From assembly GCA_965228265.1 (NCBI GenBank), contig OZ245804.1:2790001-2854000 (forward strand): DNA of 64,000 nt, given 5' to 3'. Origin of the DNA: GCA-2732755 sp965228265 (GTDB lineage Bacteria > Planctomycetota > Phycisphaerae > Phycisphaerales > UBA1924). A program made the translations under genes and the position numbers. Positions 50,795 through 59,269 of the stretch are shown in pieces (position 1 is the first letter of the stretch; each line of letters opens with the position of its first letter). The notes beneath the pieces are model-generated. The model did not search any database and was not told the DNA's origin. It saw only the letters and a list, made by a program, of their open reading frames with translations.

Positions 50795-50822
50795 AGCACC
50801 CCCGGAGGCGTCCGGGGGTGCT
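50795..50822 (-). terminator. Attenuator terminator of the lys operon
   Basis: On the minus strand AGCACCCCCGGA, loop CGCC, TCCGGGGGTGCT: a perfect 12-bp stem followed by TTCTTTTTCG. It lies between the 29-codon Lys-rich ORF and lysW. The inner 5' arm plus loop (50806-50816) is exactly complementary to 50887-50897 inside that ORF, so the terminator and that pairing are mutually exclusive. Confidence 0.9.
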
Positions 50823-50854
50823 CGGTGTTCGATCTGGTCTTTGGCGAGAGCTTG

Positions 50855-50944
50855 CTAGCCTGCCAGGACCCAGTCCACCATCACAGCCCGGACGCCTTGG
50901 GCGCCTTTGGCTTTGACGGCTTTTTTGGACTGAGTGAAGCTCAT
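50855..50944 (-). CDS. Lysine-rich leader peptide of the lysW operon
   Basis: 29 codons: starts MSFTQSKKAVKAKGAQGV and ends WVLAG. Lysine is at codons 7, 8, 11 and 13, all AAA in an otherwise GC-rich ORF. The ATG lies ~10 bp from the -10 box, so the mRNA is essentially leaderless. Codons ~16-20 carry AGGCGTCCGGG, complementary to the terminator. If ribosomes stall at the lysine codons for lack of charged tRNA-Lys, that segment stays free, pairs with the terminator arm and allows read-through into lysW; with lysine abundant, the ribosome covers it and transcription ends. The peptide itself probably has no function. Mechanism is inferred from sequence. Confidence 0.8.
   Translation of the reverse strand: MSFTQSKKAVKAKGAQGVRAVMVDWVLAG
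50887..50897 (-). promoter_or_regulatory. Antiterminator segment
   Basis: AGGCGTCCGGG on the minus strand, within the leader ORF 3' of the Lys codons; complementary over 11 nt to CCCGGACGCCT at 50816-50806 in the terminator. Confidence 0.75.
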
Positions 50945-50953
50945 GGGTCGCGG

Positions 50954-50981
50954 ATACTACCTTGCTTGTTGCGGCTGTCAA
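50954..50981 (-). promoter_or_regulatory. Promoter of the lys leader
   Basis: On the minus strand TTGACA, 16-bp spacer, TAGTAT. Initiation about 7 bp on would fall within ~3 nt of the leader-peptide ATG (50944). Confidence 0.7.
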
Positions 50982-51088
50982 CCGCTCGGGGAGTACTTCG
51001 GCTCGGCCGGGCGATCGGGTTCAATCAAACTCGGGGAATCGCGGCGAAGGCTTGGCGGGTGAGGCCAGCCGAGGCGGGAATGGCCCGA

Positions 51089-51715
51089 TCAGGGCTGGAC
51101 CACACCCTCGCGGATCGCCCAGCGGACGAGATCGACCCGCGAGCGGACGTCGAGCTTACGCATGGCGTTGGTGAGGTGGCTCTCGATCGTCTTGGGTGAT
51201 CGGCCGAGCTTCTCCCCGATGACCTTGGTCGTGCATCCCTGGGCGGCCAGCGCGATGACGGCGAGCTCGCGGGGGGTGAGGATGCTGGCCTTGGGCTCGG
51301 CGATGCTGCTGAGTATCCGGGAACGCACCGCATCGGAGTAGACGTGCTCGCCCTTCATGACGTTTTTGATGGCTTCGATGATGAACTCGGCGGGCTCGCT
51401 TTTGGTCAGGAACCCGGCGAAGCCGCAGCTGACGGCTCGGCTGATGTTGTTGTCGGTCGGGTAGGCGGTCAGCGCGATGACCTTGAGCTCGGGCTGTTCG
51501 CAGCGTGCGTCCTCGCTGGCGTCGAAGGAGTCGCACCCGGGCACGTCGAGATCAGTGATCAGAATGTCGGGCTCATAATCCCGCACGATCTCGATCAGGG
51601 CGTCTCGGGATGCGCAGCTTCCGACGACTTCGATTCCGGCTTCGGAATTGAGAAGGAGTGTCAGGCCGTCGCGAACAACCCTGTGATCATCAAGTATGGC
51701 GCATCGAATAATCAT
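51089..51715 (-). CDS. NarL/FixJ-type response regulator
   Basis: 208 aa from ATG 51715, giving the family length; a longer frame upstream lacks any receiver homology. The receiver domain has RCAILDDHRVVRDGLTLLL, phospho-Asp in DILITDLDVPG, and Lys in FLTKSEPAE. The C-terminal LuxR HTH is LTPRELAVIALAAQGCTTKV then SPKTIESHLTNAMRKL. The gene follows the sensor kinase at 51872 by 156 bp on the same strand and is its likely partner. Confidence 0.93.
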   Translation of the reverse strand: MIIRCAILDDHRVVRDGLTLLLNSEAGIEVVGSCASRDALIEIVRDYEPDILITDLDVPGCDSFDASEDARCEQPELKVIALTAYPTDNNISRAVSCGFAGFLTKSEPAEFIIEAIKNVMKGEHVYSDAVRSRILSSIAEPKASILTPRELAVIALAAQGCTTKVIGEKLGRSPKTIESHLTNAMRKLDVRSRVDLVRWAIREGVVQP

Positions 51716-51834
51716 GAGCTTGGACCATAGAATGTAATCCGAACCGGCTCCATAACAGACACCATGAACACCAACAGATAACAGGGAGTATACACAAATC
51801 GCGGGAAAACCCTCGCCCGGATGATGGAACGGAC

Positions 51835-51856
51835 GGGGTGAAATTTCTTTCACCCC
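51835..51856 (-). terminator. Hairpin after sensor kinase gene
   Basis: GGGGTGAAA and TTTCACCCC form a perfect 9-bp stem with a 4-nt loop, 16 nt past the kinase stop. No T-tract follows. It may separate the kinase and regulator transcripts. Confidence 0.5.
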
Positions 51857-51871
51857 GGGCGTCGGTATACA

Positions 51872-54800
51872 TCACTCTGCCGTCGGCAATTCAACGATGA
51901 AGTCTGTCTGACCGGGCTTGCTGCGCACGCGGACCGATCCGGCGTGATCGAGCACGATGCCGTGCACGATCGCCAGGCCCAGTCCGGTGCCCTGCTCGTG
52001 CGTCTTGGTGGTGTAGAAGGGGTCGAAGATCCGGTCGGCGTTGTCGGACGGGATCCCCGGGCCGGCGTCGGTCACGCGGATCTCGACCGTAGACGAGTAC
52101 CAACTCGCCCTTGCGATCCTGACCGTGATCTCTTCGCCGACGGGCGAGGCGTCACGCGCGTTGACGACCAGGTTGAGCACGACCTGCTGGAGCTGGGCGG
52201 CGCTCCCGATCAGCTTGAGCGGTTTTTCGTCGTTGATCTCGATCGTCAGCCGGTACTCGTCGCCGACGAGCGACCGGAGGGTGGGCTCGAGCGACTTGAC
52301 GACCTCGCCCAGATCGATCTCGGTGTGCTCGATCTCGTGGCGCTGGGAGAAGGTCTTGAGTGAGGAGATGATGCCCCTGGCCTGGGTGACCGACTGGCGG
52401 ATGACGTTCGTGGCTTGCTGGATATCCGCGGGCTTGCTGCGCTCGTTGCCCAGTGCGATCGCGCTGGTCTCGATGGCGAAGAGGACGTTGTTGAAGTCGT
52501 GGGCGACGCCGGAGGCGAGCGAGCCGATCGCCTCGAGCCGCTGGGTACGCCTGAGCTGCTCCTGGACGTTCTGCTTCTCGGCTTCGACGGCTTCGCGCCG
52601 TTTGATCTCGGAGACGAGCTCTCTGTTGTGACTGGCAAGACTGGCAACGCGGGCGCGGTAGAGCAGCCAGATGATGGCGAGCAGCACCGCGATCACGAGG
52701 ACGAAGAACCACCTGGTCTCGTAGAAGTGCGGCAGCATCGTGAACTGGAGTGACGCGCCGGTGGGGCTCCAGACGCCGCTGTCGTTGCAGGCCTGGACTC
52801 TCAGCTCGTACGCACCGGGTGGGAGATTGGTGTAGCTGACGGTCTGCTCCTGCCCAACATCGATCCATCCCTCGTCGTGACCGACGAGCATGCGTCTGTA
52901 GCGGACCTGCCCGGGGGTTACGTAACTCAGCCCGACGTAGGACGCCTTGATGTCGTCGTATCCCGGATCGATCGTGAGGTTGGGTTCGAGCGGTGTTGGC
53001 TTGCCCCCGACCCAGAGTTGCTTGATCTTGACGCCCGGCGGGACATGGTTGAACCCGACGAGATTGGTGTCGATGGAGACGAGGCCGTGGACCGTGGGGA
53101 ACCAGAGCAGGCCCTCTTCGGAGATCCAGCCGCCGTGATGGTTGCACTCGCCCGAGTGGATGTGCGTGATCCCGATGACCATGGCGTCGTAGTCGATCGC
53201 GTGGTTGAGAGCGTCGATGGAGACGGCCAGCGCGCCGGCGTTGGTGTTCATCCAGAGCCTGCCGCTGGCGTCTTCCTGCAAGTTTGCGATGGCGTTGTCG
53301 TGCAGGCCGTCGTCGGTGGAGAGTCTGGAAAGCCGGCCGTCTTTGTAACGAAGCAGTCCGCTGCCGTAGGTCGCGATCCATTGCACTCCGGACGAGTCCG
53401 TCAGTATGGAGCGCACGTTGCGGATCGGTTGGCCGTCGTCGCAGGTGACGGCGGCGACGCTCTCGTCGGCTTGTTTCCAGAGGAACAGGCCGTCATGCGA
53501 CCCGAAGAGCACACCCTGCTCGACGAACTCGACGCATCGCACGATGTTGGTGGCGTGCTCGGGGATCGAAGCGATTGGGCTGAAGTCTGGGTCTGACGCG
53601 GAGCGGAGGAAGACGCGCGACTTGCCGCCCAGAGCGACCGAGCCGTCGTCATGCTCGGCGTACGAAAAGATCTGGGTGCCCAGATCCCATCGCCTGATGC
53701 GTTCGAGCTCCGGTGTCAACTCGACGACGCCTGTTTGCGTGCTGATGACGATGTGACCATGCCGGTTGGTATAGAGCAGGTCGCTGGTTTCGTCGGGCAG
53801 GATCTCGACGCGCTCAAAGCCTGTGTCCGGCGAGCGCCTCGCCCAGTTCCAGTTCTGATTGCCGCCGGCAACGACCAGGTCCCCCACCCCTGTGACGGAT
53901 TGCCCGGGCTGATTCTCGCTCAGTGTCCACTCGGTGTACCCAGAGGGTCGTATTGCAAAGAGCCCCTCGGTCAGCGTACCGATCCAGATGGTCGATTCGC
54001 GGTCGATGTAGGGGCGTGTGTAGGTTTCTGGCGGGAGCGTCAGGCTGTGCCAATCTGGTTCGCCCTGACGCAGGCTCGTCAGCCGGGCCGTTCGGCAACG
54101 CTCGGGGCCGAAGAGCCAGAGCTGCTCGTCGGTCAACAGGACAGCCACATCCCGGCTGGCGCCCAGATTCGTGATGACCGGCTGCCCGTCCTCCCAGTGA
54201 CCGAGTGAGACCGAGTCCTGCGTCAGGATCGCAACATCACCGACCGAGTTGGCGTTGATGACGTACGCCCGTTCATCGAGGACCGTGAACTGCTTCTCCG
54301 GGTTGTCGGGGTCGAAGCAGCGGACCTCGTCGAGGGAGTACCACACGTGGCCCTCGGCATCTTGAGCCAGACCTCGTATCGGGCGGAGTGTTTTGATTGG
54401 CTGGTTCGGCTCTGAGATGAGCCGGAAGCTGTCGCCCCTGATCTCGTAGAGCCCGATGCGTGTGAGCGCGAGCAGGTCGCCGTTCTCTTGCGCGACGAGC
54501 TGATAAGGCGTGGCGGGCAGCTGGCAGATGGTCTGGAACCCGCCGTCGAAGTGGACGATATAGCCCTCTTCGGTCGCGACCCACATGCCCTCGGCGTGAT
54601 CGAGGATGAGCGACGTGATGCGGATGCTGGGTATGGGCGAGTTGGTGAAGTCGAACGTCTCGAACGCGACGCCGTCGAACCGAACGAGCCCGCCGTTGGT
54701 GCCAAGCCAGATGTAGCCGTCGGGCGTCTGGCAGATGGTGTTGACGCTCGCCTGCGGGAGGCCGTGCTGCGTGCCCCAGGATCTGATCGTGAACCCCGGC

Positions 54801-54940
54801 GACTCCGTGTACGCCTGGGCGCGTGCGGCACCGACCGGGTGCAACGCCAGCATCGCGATGCCGAGCAGACAGACCACACGCATCCGTCGGCTTGCGATTC
54901 GGACAGTCTCACCCAGTAGCCGCGCGCATGCACGTTTCAC
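51872..54940 (-). CDS. Beta-propeller/Y_Y_Y sensor histidine kinase
   Basis: 1022 aa. Signal peptide/first helix around 20-42 (VVCLLGIAMLALHPVGAARA). Periplasmic part: two-component-regulator propeller repeats from FTIRSWGTQHGLPQASVNTI onward (GYIWLGTNGGLVRFDG, TVWIGTLTEGLFAI-like), then a Y_Y_Y domain (YRRMLVGHDEGWIDVG, TNLPPGAYELRVQACNDSG) to ~740. One transmembrane helix (WFFVLVIAVLLAIIWLLYRA). Coiled coil, then HisKA with His814 in SGVAHDFNNVLF and HATPase with NLVVNARDASP, DAGPGIPSDN and GTGLGLAIVHGIV. No receiver, unlike many HTCS proteins. The ligand is probably a periplasmic saccharide or similar; unknown. Confidence 0.93.
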   Translation of the reverse strand: MKRACARLLGETVRIASRRMRVVCLLGIAMLALHPVGAARAQAYTESPGFTIRSWGTQHGLPQASVNTICQTPDGYIWLGTNGGLVRFDGVAFETFDFTNSPIPSIRITSLILDHAEGMWVATEEGYIVHFDGGFQTICQLPATPYQLVAQENGDLLALTRIGLYEIRGDSFRLISEPNQPIKTLRPIRGLAQDAEGHVWYSLDEVRCFDPDNPEKQFTVLDERAYVINANSVGDVAILTQDSVSLGHWEDGQPVITNLGASRDVAVLLTDEQLWLFGPERCRTARLTSLRQGEPDWHSLTLPPETYTRPYIDRESTIWIGTLTEGLFAIRPSGYTEWTLSENQPGQSVTGVGDLVVAGGNQNWNWARRSPDTGFERVEILPDETSDLLYTNRHGHIVISTQTGVVELTPELERIRRWDLGTQIFSYAEHDDGSVALGGKSRVFLRSASDPDFSPIASIPEHATNIVRCVEFVEQGVLFGSHDGLFLWKQADESVAAVTCDDGQPIRNVRSILTDSSGVQWIATYGSGLLRYKDGRLSRLSTDDGLHDNAIANLQEDASGRLWMNTNAGALAVSIDALNHAIDYDAMVIGITHIHSGECNHHGGWISEEGLLWFPTVHGLVSIDTNLVGFNHVPPGVKIKQLWVGGKPTPLEPNLTIDPGYDDIKASYVGLSYVTPGQVRYRRMLVGHDEGWIDVGQEQTVSYTNLPPGAYELRVQACNDSGVWSPTGASLQFTMLPHFYETRWFFVLVIAVLLAIIWLLYRARVASLASHNRELVSEIKRREAVEAEKQNVQEQLRRTQRLEAIGSLASGVAHDFNNVLFAIETSAIALGNERSKPADIQQATNVIRQSVTQARGIISSLKTFSQRHEIEHTEIDLGEVVKSLEPTLRSLVGDEYRLTIEINDEKPLKLIGSAAQLQQVVLNLVVNARDASPVGEEITVRIARASWYSSTVEIRVTDAGPGIPSDNADRIFDPFYTTKTHEQGTGLGLAIVHGIVLDHAGSVRVRSKPGQTDFIVELPTAE

Positions 54941-55013
54941 AGCTCAGATCATGGCGTGTGCGGTGCTGGACTGTCAATCGACGGCAAGCCAGGTCGCAGA
55001 CACGTAGAGCAAA

Positions 55014-55098
55014 GAGCGAGGAGCGAGGCGGAAAGAGCGAGACAGGAAGAAAGTGGGCGGAGAGGGATTCGAACCCCCGAAGGCTTTCGCCGACAGAT
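55014..55098. repeat. Left attachment repeat (tRNA-Tyr 3' remnant)
   Basis: 85 bp nearly identical (two mismatches) to 62786-62870. It contains the 3' half of tRNA-Tyr on the minus strand (from the anticodon stem to the acceptor) and 40 bp beyond it. The tRNA 5' half is missing here, so this is the displaced chromosomal end left by integration. Confidence 0.93.
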
Positions 55099-55099
55099 G

Positions 55100-55267
55100 G
55101 GGTTTTCAGACTCCACCGGCGCAGAATCCGGCGCACTCGGCGCGCACAAGCCCCCCTCCCCACCGGCAGATCCGGCCCTCGCCCGGCTGATTGAGGCATG
55201 GCCCACCCTGCCCGAAGCCGTCCGAGCCGGGATCGTCGCCATGATCGACGCCAGCGCCGGGCAGTAG
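55100..55267 (+). pseudogene. Displaced C-terminal tail of the integrase
   Basis: Fifty-five codons and a stop, in the same frame as the integrase once the att repeats are superimposed (offset 7772 bp, phase matched). They encode GFSDSTGAESGALGAHKPP, then a helical segment DPALARLIEAWPTLPEAVRA and GIVAMIDASAGQ. Separated from the rest of the integrase by integration; in the circle they would finish a ~495-aa protein. Not a gene with its own start. Confidence 0.8.
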
Positions 55268-55304
55268 GCTCCCCCTCCCCGAGCGGGGGGCAGACGCCCT
55301 GATC

Positions 55305-55334
55305 CTCTCAGAGCCCGCTGAACGCTCTCAGAGC
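55305..55334. repeat. Two CTCTCAGAGC repeats spaced 20 bp
   Basis: CTCTCAGAGC at 55305-55314 and 55325-55334; the second is part of the perfect palindrome GCTCTCAGAGC. The 20-bp period puts them on the same DNA face. They lie near the left att site and before the first small ORF: candidate excisionase, integrase-arm or repressor sites. Confidence 0.45.
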
Positions 55335-55415
55335 GCCCTCTGGCTTAGAGATAGCTCAGTCCAGTATGCTGGTCCCCTCGCAGCCTGAGCCGCCTCAGTG
55401 GGCAAGGGGGGACCA

Positions 55416-55613
55416 ATGGGTGGGCATGATCCAAAGCAACCGAGCGAGCCGGGCGAAACTGCCCCCGAGATTCCGTACGCCACGAAGCGCAACCCGATCA
55501 CCGGCGCGATCACGGTTCACTACAAATGCCGACAGTGCAGCGTGCCACTGCAACTCGATACGCGACTTGACAAACTCAACGCCACACAGGGGGATCAGCA
55601 TGGGCAACGATGA
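55416..55613 (+). CDS. Small protein with CxxC, unknown
   Basis: 65 aa from ATG 55416, preceded by AAGGGGGGACC. The middle has NPITGAITVHYKCRQCSVPL, a single CxxC, so a half zinc-ribbon that could dimerise. It overlaps the next small ORF by 14 bp. First gene of the element after the left att site. No family recognised. Confidence 0.55.
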   Translation: MGGHDPKQPSEPGETAPEIPYATKRNPITGAITVHYKCRQCSVPLQLDTRLDKLNATQGDQHGQR

Positions 55614-55890
55614 GCACCAAGCGAACGGCGATACTGCGATCCCTATCGACGACGAGCCTTGGTACATGAAGCCCCAGCCCAAAGGCGCTACGCCAACCAC
55701 CACGCCGGGCATTTCGCACCGCAAGCCGTTCAATGAACTCACCACCGATCAGGCTCGGCAGGTCATCACGCGGGCGGTTCGATGGGGTGTCTTTCAGGGG
55801 CTGCTGATCTTCGCAGCGTTCTGGCTCATTCTTTTCTTGGTGTGGGCGTTCCTCTCCTACACAATCGACACGTCGCTCTATATGAATTGA
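55600..55890 (+). CDS. Small single-pass membrane protein, unknown
   Basis: 96 aa from ATG 55600 behind AGGGGG. The soluble N-terminus is Pro/Thr-rich; one hydrophobic helix (GVFQGLLIFAAFWLILFLVW) lies near residues 66-85, followed by a short tail ending SLYMN. Probably co-transcribed with the preceding gene. Function unknown; small membrane proteins in such elements may be accessory or exclusion factors, but there is no direct evidence. Confidence 0.6.
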   Translation: MGNDEHQANGDTAIPIDDEPWYMKPQPKGATPTTTPGISHRKPFNELTTDQARQVITRAVRWGVFQGLLIFAAFWLILFLVWAFLSYTIDTSLYMN

Positions 55891-55991
55891 CGTCCGACCG
55901 CAAGTAAGGCTTACTCCCCTGGGGAGCAGTGACAACCAATCACCCCCCCTCCAGCCTGCTCCTAAATTGTATTCCGCTATCCTCAATGCCC

Positions 55992-58900
55992 ATGACCCCA
56001 GCCGCATTCATCGCCAAATGGAAACGGGCCGAGCTCTCTGAGCGGGCCGCTTCGCAGGAGCACTTTCTCGACCTCTGCAAGCTCCTGGGCGTCAAGACGC
56101 CCGCTGAGCTTGATCCCGTCGGGGACACGTTCACCTTCGAGAAGGGCGTCGCCGTCGCCGGGCCTGCCTCTGCCGGCTCGGGCGGGCAGCGGGGCTTTGC
56201 CGACGTCTGGTACAAGGGCCGCTTCGGGTGGGAGTACAAACGCAAGGGCAAGTACGCCACGCTGACCGACGCGCTGCGGCAACTCCTGCAGTACCGCGAC
56301 GCGCTCGAAAACCCGCCGCTGCTCGTGGTCTCGGACATCGCCCGCACGGAGATCCACACCAACTTCACCGGCTACCGCTCCGACGTCTACACCATCGAGC
56401 TCGAACGCCTCCACGAGCCCGACCAGCTCGCTCTGCTCCGCCGCGTCTTCACCGATCCCGAGTCTTTCAAGCCCGAAGAAACCACCGAGCAGGTCACCGA
56501 GAAGGCCGCCAAGAACATCGGGGCCATCGCCCAAGGTCTCCGCGAGCGCGGGCACGACCCGCACGACGCGGCCCACTTCCTGATGAAGGTCATGTTCTGC
56601 CTCTTCGCCGAAGACGTGGAACTCCTGCCCAAGGGCGTCTTCCAGACCATCCTCGAACGGGCCGACAAAGACCCGGCGCGGCTCTGCAAGCAGATGGACA
56701 CCCTCTTCGCCGCCATGCGCGAGGGGGGCGATTTCGGCGTTGACGAGATCGCGTACTTCAACGGCGGGCTTTTCGATGACGCCGCCGCCATCGAGCTCAC
56801 CGAGCAGGAGATCAAGTACCTCATCAAGGCCGCCGAGAAGGACTGGGGCTCGGTCGAGCCTTCCGTGTTCGGCACGCTCTTCGAGCGTTCGCTCGACCCC
56901 GACAAGCGCGCCCAGATCGGGGCGCACTACACGAGCCGCGAGGACATCATGCTCGTCATCGAGCCGGTCATCGTGCGCCCGCTCCGCAAGGCGTACGAGG
57001 AGATGCAGGAGGCCGTCGAGGCCCAGCTCGAACGCCGGCGCAGCGCCACGACCGCCGCGACGAAGAAGAAGGCCGACGACGCCATCGCCGAACTCCTGCG
57101 GGGCTATCAGGATCGGCTTGCCTCCGTGCGCGTCCTCGACCCGGCCTGCGGCTCGGGGAACTTCCTCTACGTCGCCATCCAGCAGCTCCTCGAACTCGAA
57201 AAGGAACTGATCCTCTACGCCTCGCGCCCGGAGCTCGGCACGGGCGGGCTCATCCCCCGCGTTCGGCCCACGCAGCTTTCGGGCATCGAGATCAACCCCT
57301 ACGCCGCCGAGCTGGCGCAGGTGGTCATCTGGATCGGCTACCTCCAGTGGATGCACGCCAACGGCTTCAACGCGCCGCGCAACCCCATCCTCGAACCGAT
57401 CACAACGATCGAGAACCGCGACGCGATCCTGAAATGGGAGACGCCGGAGGGCGAGCCGCTCAGCGTGTGGGAAGAGGGCGCGGTCTGCGCCGGACAAGCC
57501 GAGTGGCCGGAGGCGGATTTTATTGTGGGGAATCCGCCGTTTGTAGGATCAAAACTTTTTCGAAAGTTTGGCATTCCAGACGATTACATCAAAGCAATGT
57601 ATAGACAGTACGACATCGCAAACACCAGCGATTTGTGCTGCTACTGGTTCGCCCTCGCTTCAATGACAATCGAAGCGTGCCCCGCAGTCAGGGCTGGTCT
57701 CCTCGCTACTCAGGGAATTCGTGGTCAGTTCAATCGTGATGTCATGACTAGCATTGCCGAACGGACGCCAATGTTCTTCGCCTGGTCTGACCGAGAGTGG
57801 GTTCTCGACGGTGCCGCAGTTCAGGTCTCGATGGTCGGCTTCACGGGTAAACCCTCTGACAAAGTCGAGCTCGATGGGCTACCTGTTGTCAACATCAATG
57901 CCAACCTGACCAGTGGTCCAGATCTAACCACATCCGTCACCCTTCGAGAGAATGCTGACCTCACATTCATGGGCAACACGAAAGGTGGTTCATTTGACTT
58001 GGATTACATTGACGCTCGCACACTGCTCAGCACGCCGACACCGCACGGCCAACCTCACTTCGATGTGGTCAAGCCTTGGACAAACGGAATGGACCTCACC
58101 CGTCGCTCCAGAGCTATGTGGCTGATTGACTTCGGCTTAGAGAAAGACAAAGGCGAGGCCGCCAGCTACGAGGCTGCATTCAGCCGTATTGAGACAGACG
58201 TGAAACCCGATCGCGAGAGCAACCGGCGCGAGTCCTACGCCAAATACTGGTGGCTCCATGCCGAACCTCGACCAGCGATGCGAGAAGCGTTGAATGGACA
58301 GGGGTATATCGCGACTCCGAATCTCACCAAATTTCGTTTCTTTGTACAGATTGCTGGCACCACAATTCCAGATCACCAACTCATTGTCTTCGCCCGCTCC
58401 GACGACTACTTCTTCGGCGTCCTCCACTCCAGCATCCACGAACTCTGGGCTCGCCGTCAGGGCACGCAGCTCCGCGAGGCCGAGAGCGGGTTCCGCTACA
58501 CCCCCACTACCTGCTTCGAGACCTTCCCCCTCCCCTGGCCTCCCGGCTCGGAGCCCAAGGAGGGTGAGGACGGCTACGCGCAGCACGAGGCCATCGCGGA
58601 CGCGGCGGCCGCGTTGAACGAGCAGCGGGAGAACTGGCTCAACCCGCCCGCGTGGGTGGAGGAGGTCGCCGCGCAGGTGGACGCGGAGGACGACTTCGCC
58701 GACGTCGCGGCTGTCAGCGGCGAGGAGGCGCGGCGGCTGATCCGTCAGAGCGTGATCGACGCGGCCAGCGCCAAGCATCCCAAACTCAAGAAACGCACGC
58801 TGACCAACCTCTACAACGAACGCCCGACCTGGCTCCGCCTCGCGCACAGGGCGCTCGATGAGGCGGTGCTGGCGGCCTACGCCCACACCGACAAGGCGGG

Positions 58901-59069
58901 CGGCTGGGACACGTCGTGGGCGGAGGTCTTCGAGGAGACCGGCGCGGGTCAGCCGCTGCCCACCCAACCCGACGGACAGCCCCACGCCCTGACCGAGCGC
59001 CGGGCGGAGGTAGAGCAGCTGATCCTGTCAGCCCTGCTCCGCCTCAACCACGAGCGGGCGGTCGTCTGA
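55992..59069 (+). CDS. MmeI-like Type IIL restriction-modification enzyme
   Basis: 1025 aa from ATG 55992 (MTPAAFIAKWKRAELSERA, as in relatives; ATG 55986 also possible; no clear ribosome binding site). N-terminal PD-(D/E)xK-type nuclease: D71 in ADVWYKGRF, then E81-Y-K83 in GWEYKRKG, plus LENPPLLVVSDIARTEIHTN. Helical spacer, then an N6-adenine methyltransferase with DPACGSGNFLY (from residue 383), IEINPYAAELAQVVIWI and motif IV NPPF (N514). A target-recognition domain follows, ending GFRYTPTTCFETFPLP, and a C-terminal helical segment. One polypeptide both cuts and methylates. The region ~57520-58400 is visibly less GC-rich than the rest, suggesting an exchanged recognition domain. Confidence 0.9.
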   Translation: MTPAAFIAKWKRAELSERAASQEHFLDLCKLLGVKTPAELDPVGDTFTFEKGVAVAGPASAGSGGQRGFADVWYKGRFGWEYKRKGKYATLTDALRQLLQYRDALENPPLLVVSDIARTEIHTNFTGYRSDVYTIELERLHEPDQLALLRRVFTDPESFKPEETTEQVTEKAAKNIGAIAQGLRERGHDPHDAAHFLMKVMFCLFAEDVELLPKGVFQTILERADKDPARLCKQMDTLFAAMREGGDFGVDEIAYFNGGLFDDAAAIELTEQEIKYLIKAAEKDWGSVEPSVFGTLFERSLDPDKRAQIGAHYTSREDIMLVIEPVIVRPLRKAYEEMQEAVEAQLERRRSATTAATKKKADDAIAELLRGYQDRLASVRVLDPACGSGNFLYVAIQQLLELEKELILYASRPELGTGGLIPRVRPTQLSGIEINPYAAELAQVVIWIGYLQWMHANGFNAPRNPILEPITTIENRDAILKWETPEGEPLSVWEEGAVCAGQAEWPEADFIVGNPPFVGSKLFRKFGIPDDYIKAMYRQYDIANTSDLCCYWFALASMTIEACPAVRAGLLATQGIRGQFNRDVMTSIAERTPMFFAWSDREWVLDGAAVQVSMVGFTGKPSDKVELDGLPVVNINANLTSGPDLTTSVTLRENADLTFMGNTKGGSFDLDYIDARTLLSTPTPHGQPHFDVVKPWTNGMDLTRRSRAMWLIDFGLEKDKGEAASYEAAFSRIETDVKPDRESNRRESYAKYWWLHAEPRPAMREALNGQGYIATPNLTKFRFFVQIAGTTIPDHQLIVFARSDDYFFGVLHSSIHELWARRQGTQLREAESGFRYTPTTCFETFPLPWPPGSEPKEGEDGYAQHEAIADAAAALNEQRENWLNPPAWVEEVAAQVDAEDDFADVAAVSGEEARRLIRQSVIDAASAKHPKLKKRTLTNLYNERPTWLRLAHRALDEAVLAAYAHTDKAGGWDTSWAEVFEETGAGQPLPTQPDGQPHALTERRAEVEQLILSALLRLNHERAVV

Positions 59070-59179
59070 AAACGCATCCAATCTGGCGTTTGAGCGGCAA
59101 TGAGGCACCGGTATCGGCGTGAACTGCGCGCGGTTGGTGTCGGAAGCGGTGGACAACCTGCAAGTACCAGATATCGCAC

Positions 59180-59206
59180 TTGACGAATGCCGGGCACCCA
59201 TATATC
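59180..59206 (+). promoter_or_regulatory. Candidate promoter for the excisionase-like operon
   Basis: TTGACG, 15-bp spacer, TATATC; about 64 bp upstream of the ATG at 59270. The short spacer lowers confidence. Confidence 0.35.
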
Positions 59207-59269
59207 GTCGCTACCAGTCCCCGAACTACTCAGCCATGGTCGGCGTGGGGGCGATGCACGGAGACAGCA

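Noticed and set aside
55030..55098. A second tRNA-Tyr gene
   Set aside because: Only the 3' half is present; the 5' half and anticodon are missing, so it is an attachment remnant.
54956..55099. A gene starting at 54956 and running to 55267
   Set aside because: The upstream part is host sequence and tRNA antisense; only the codons after the att repeat are element-derived and belong to the integrase.
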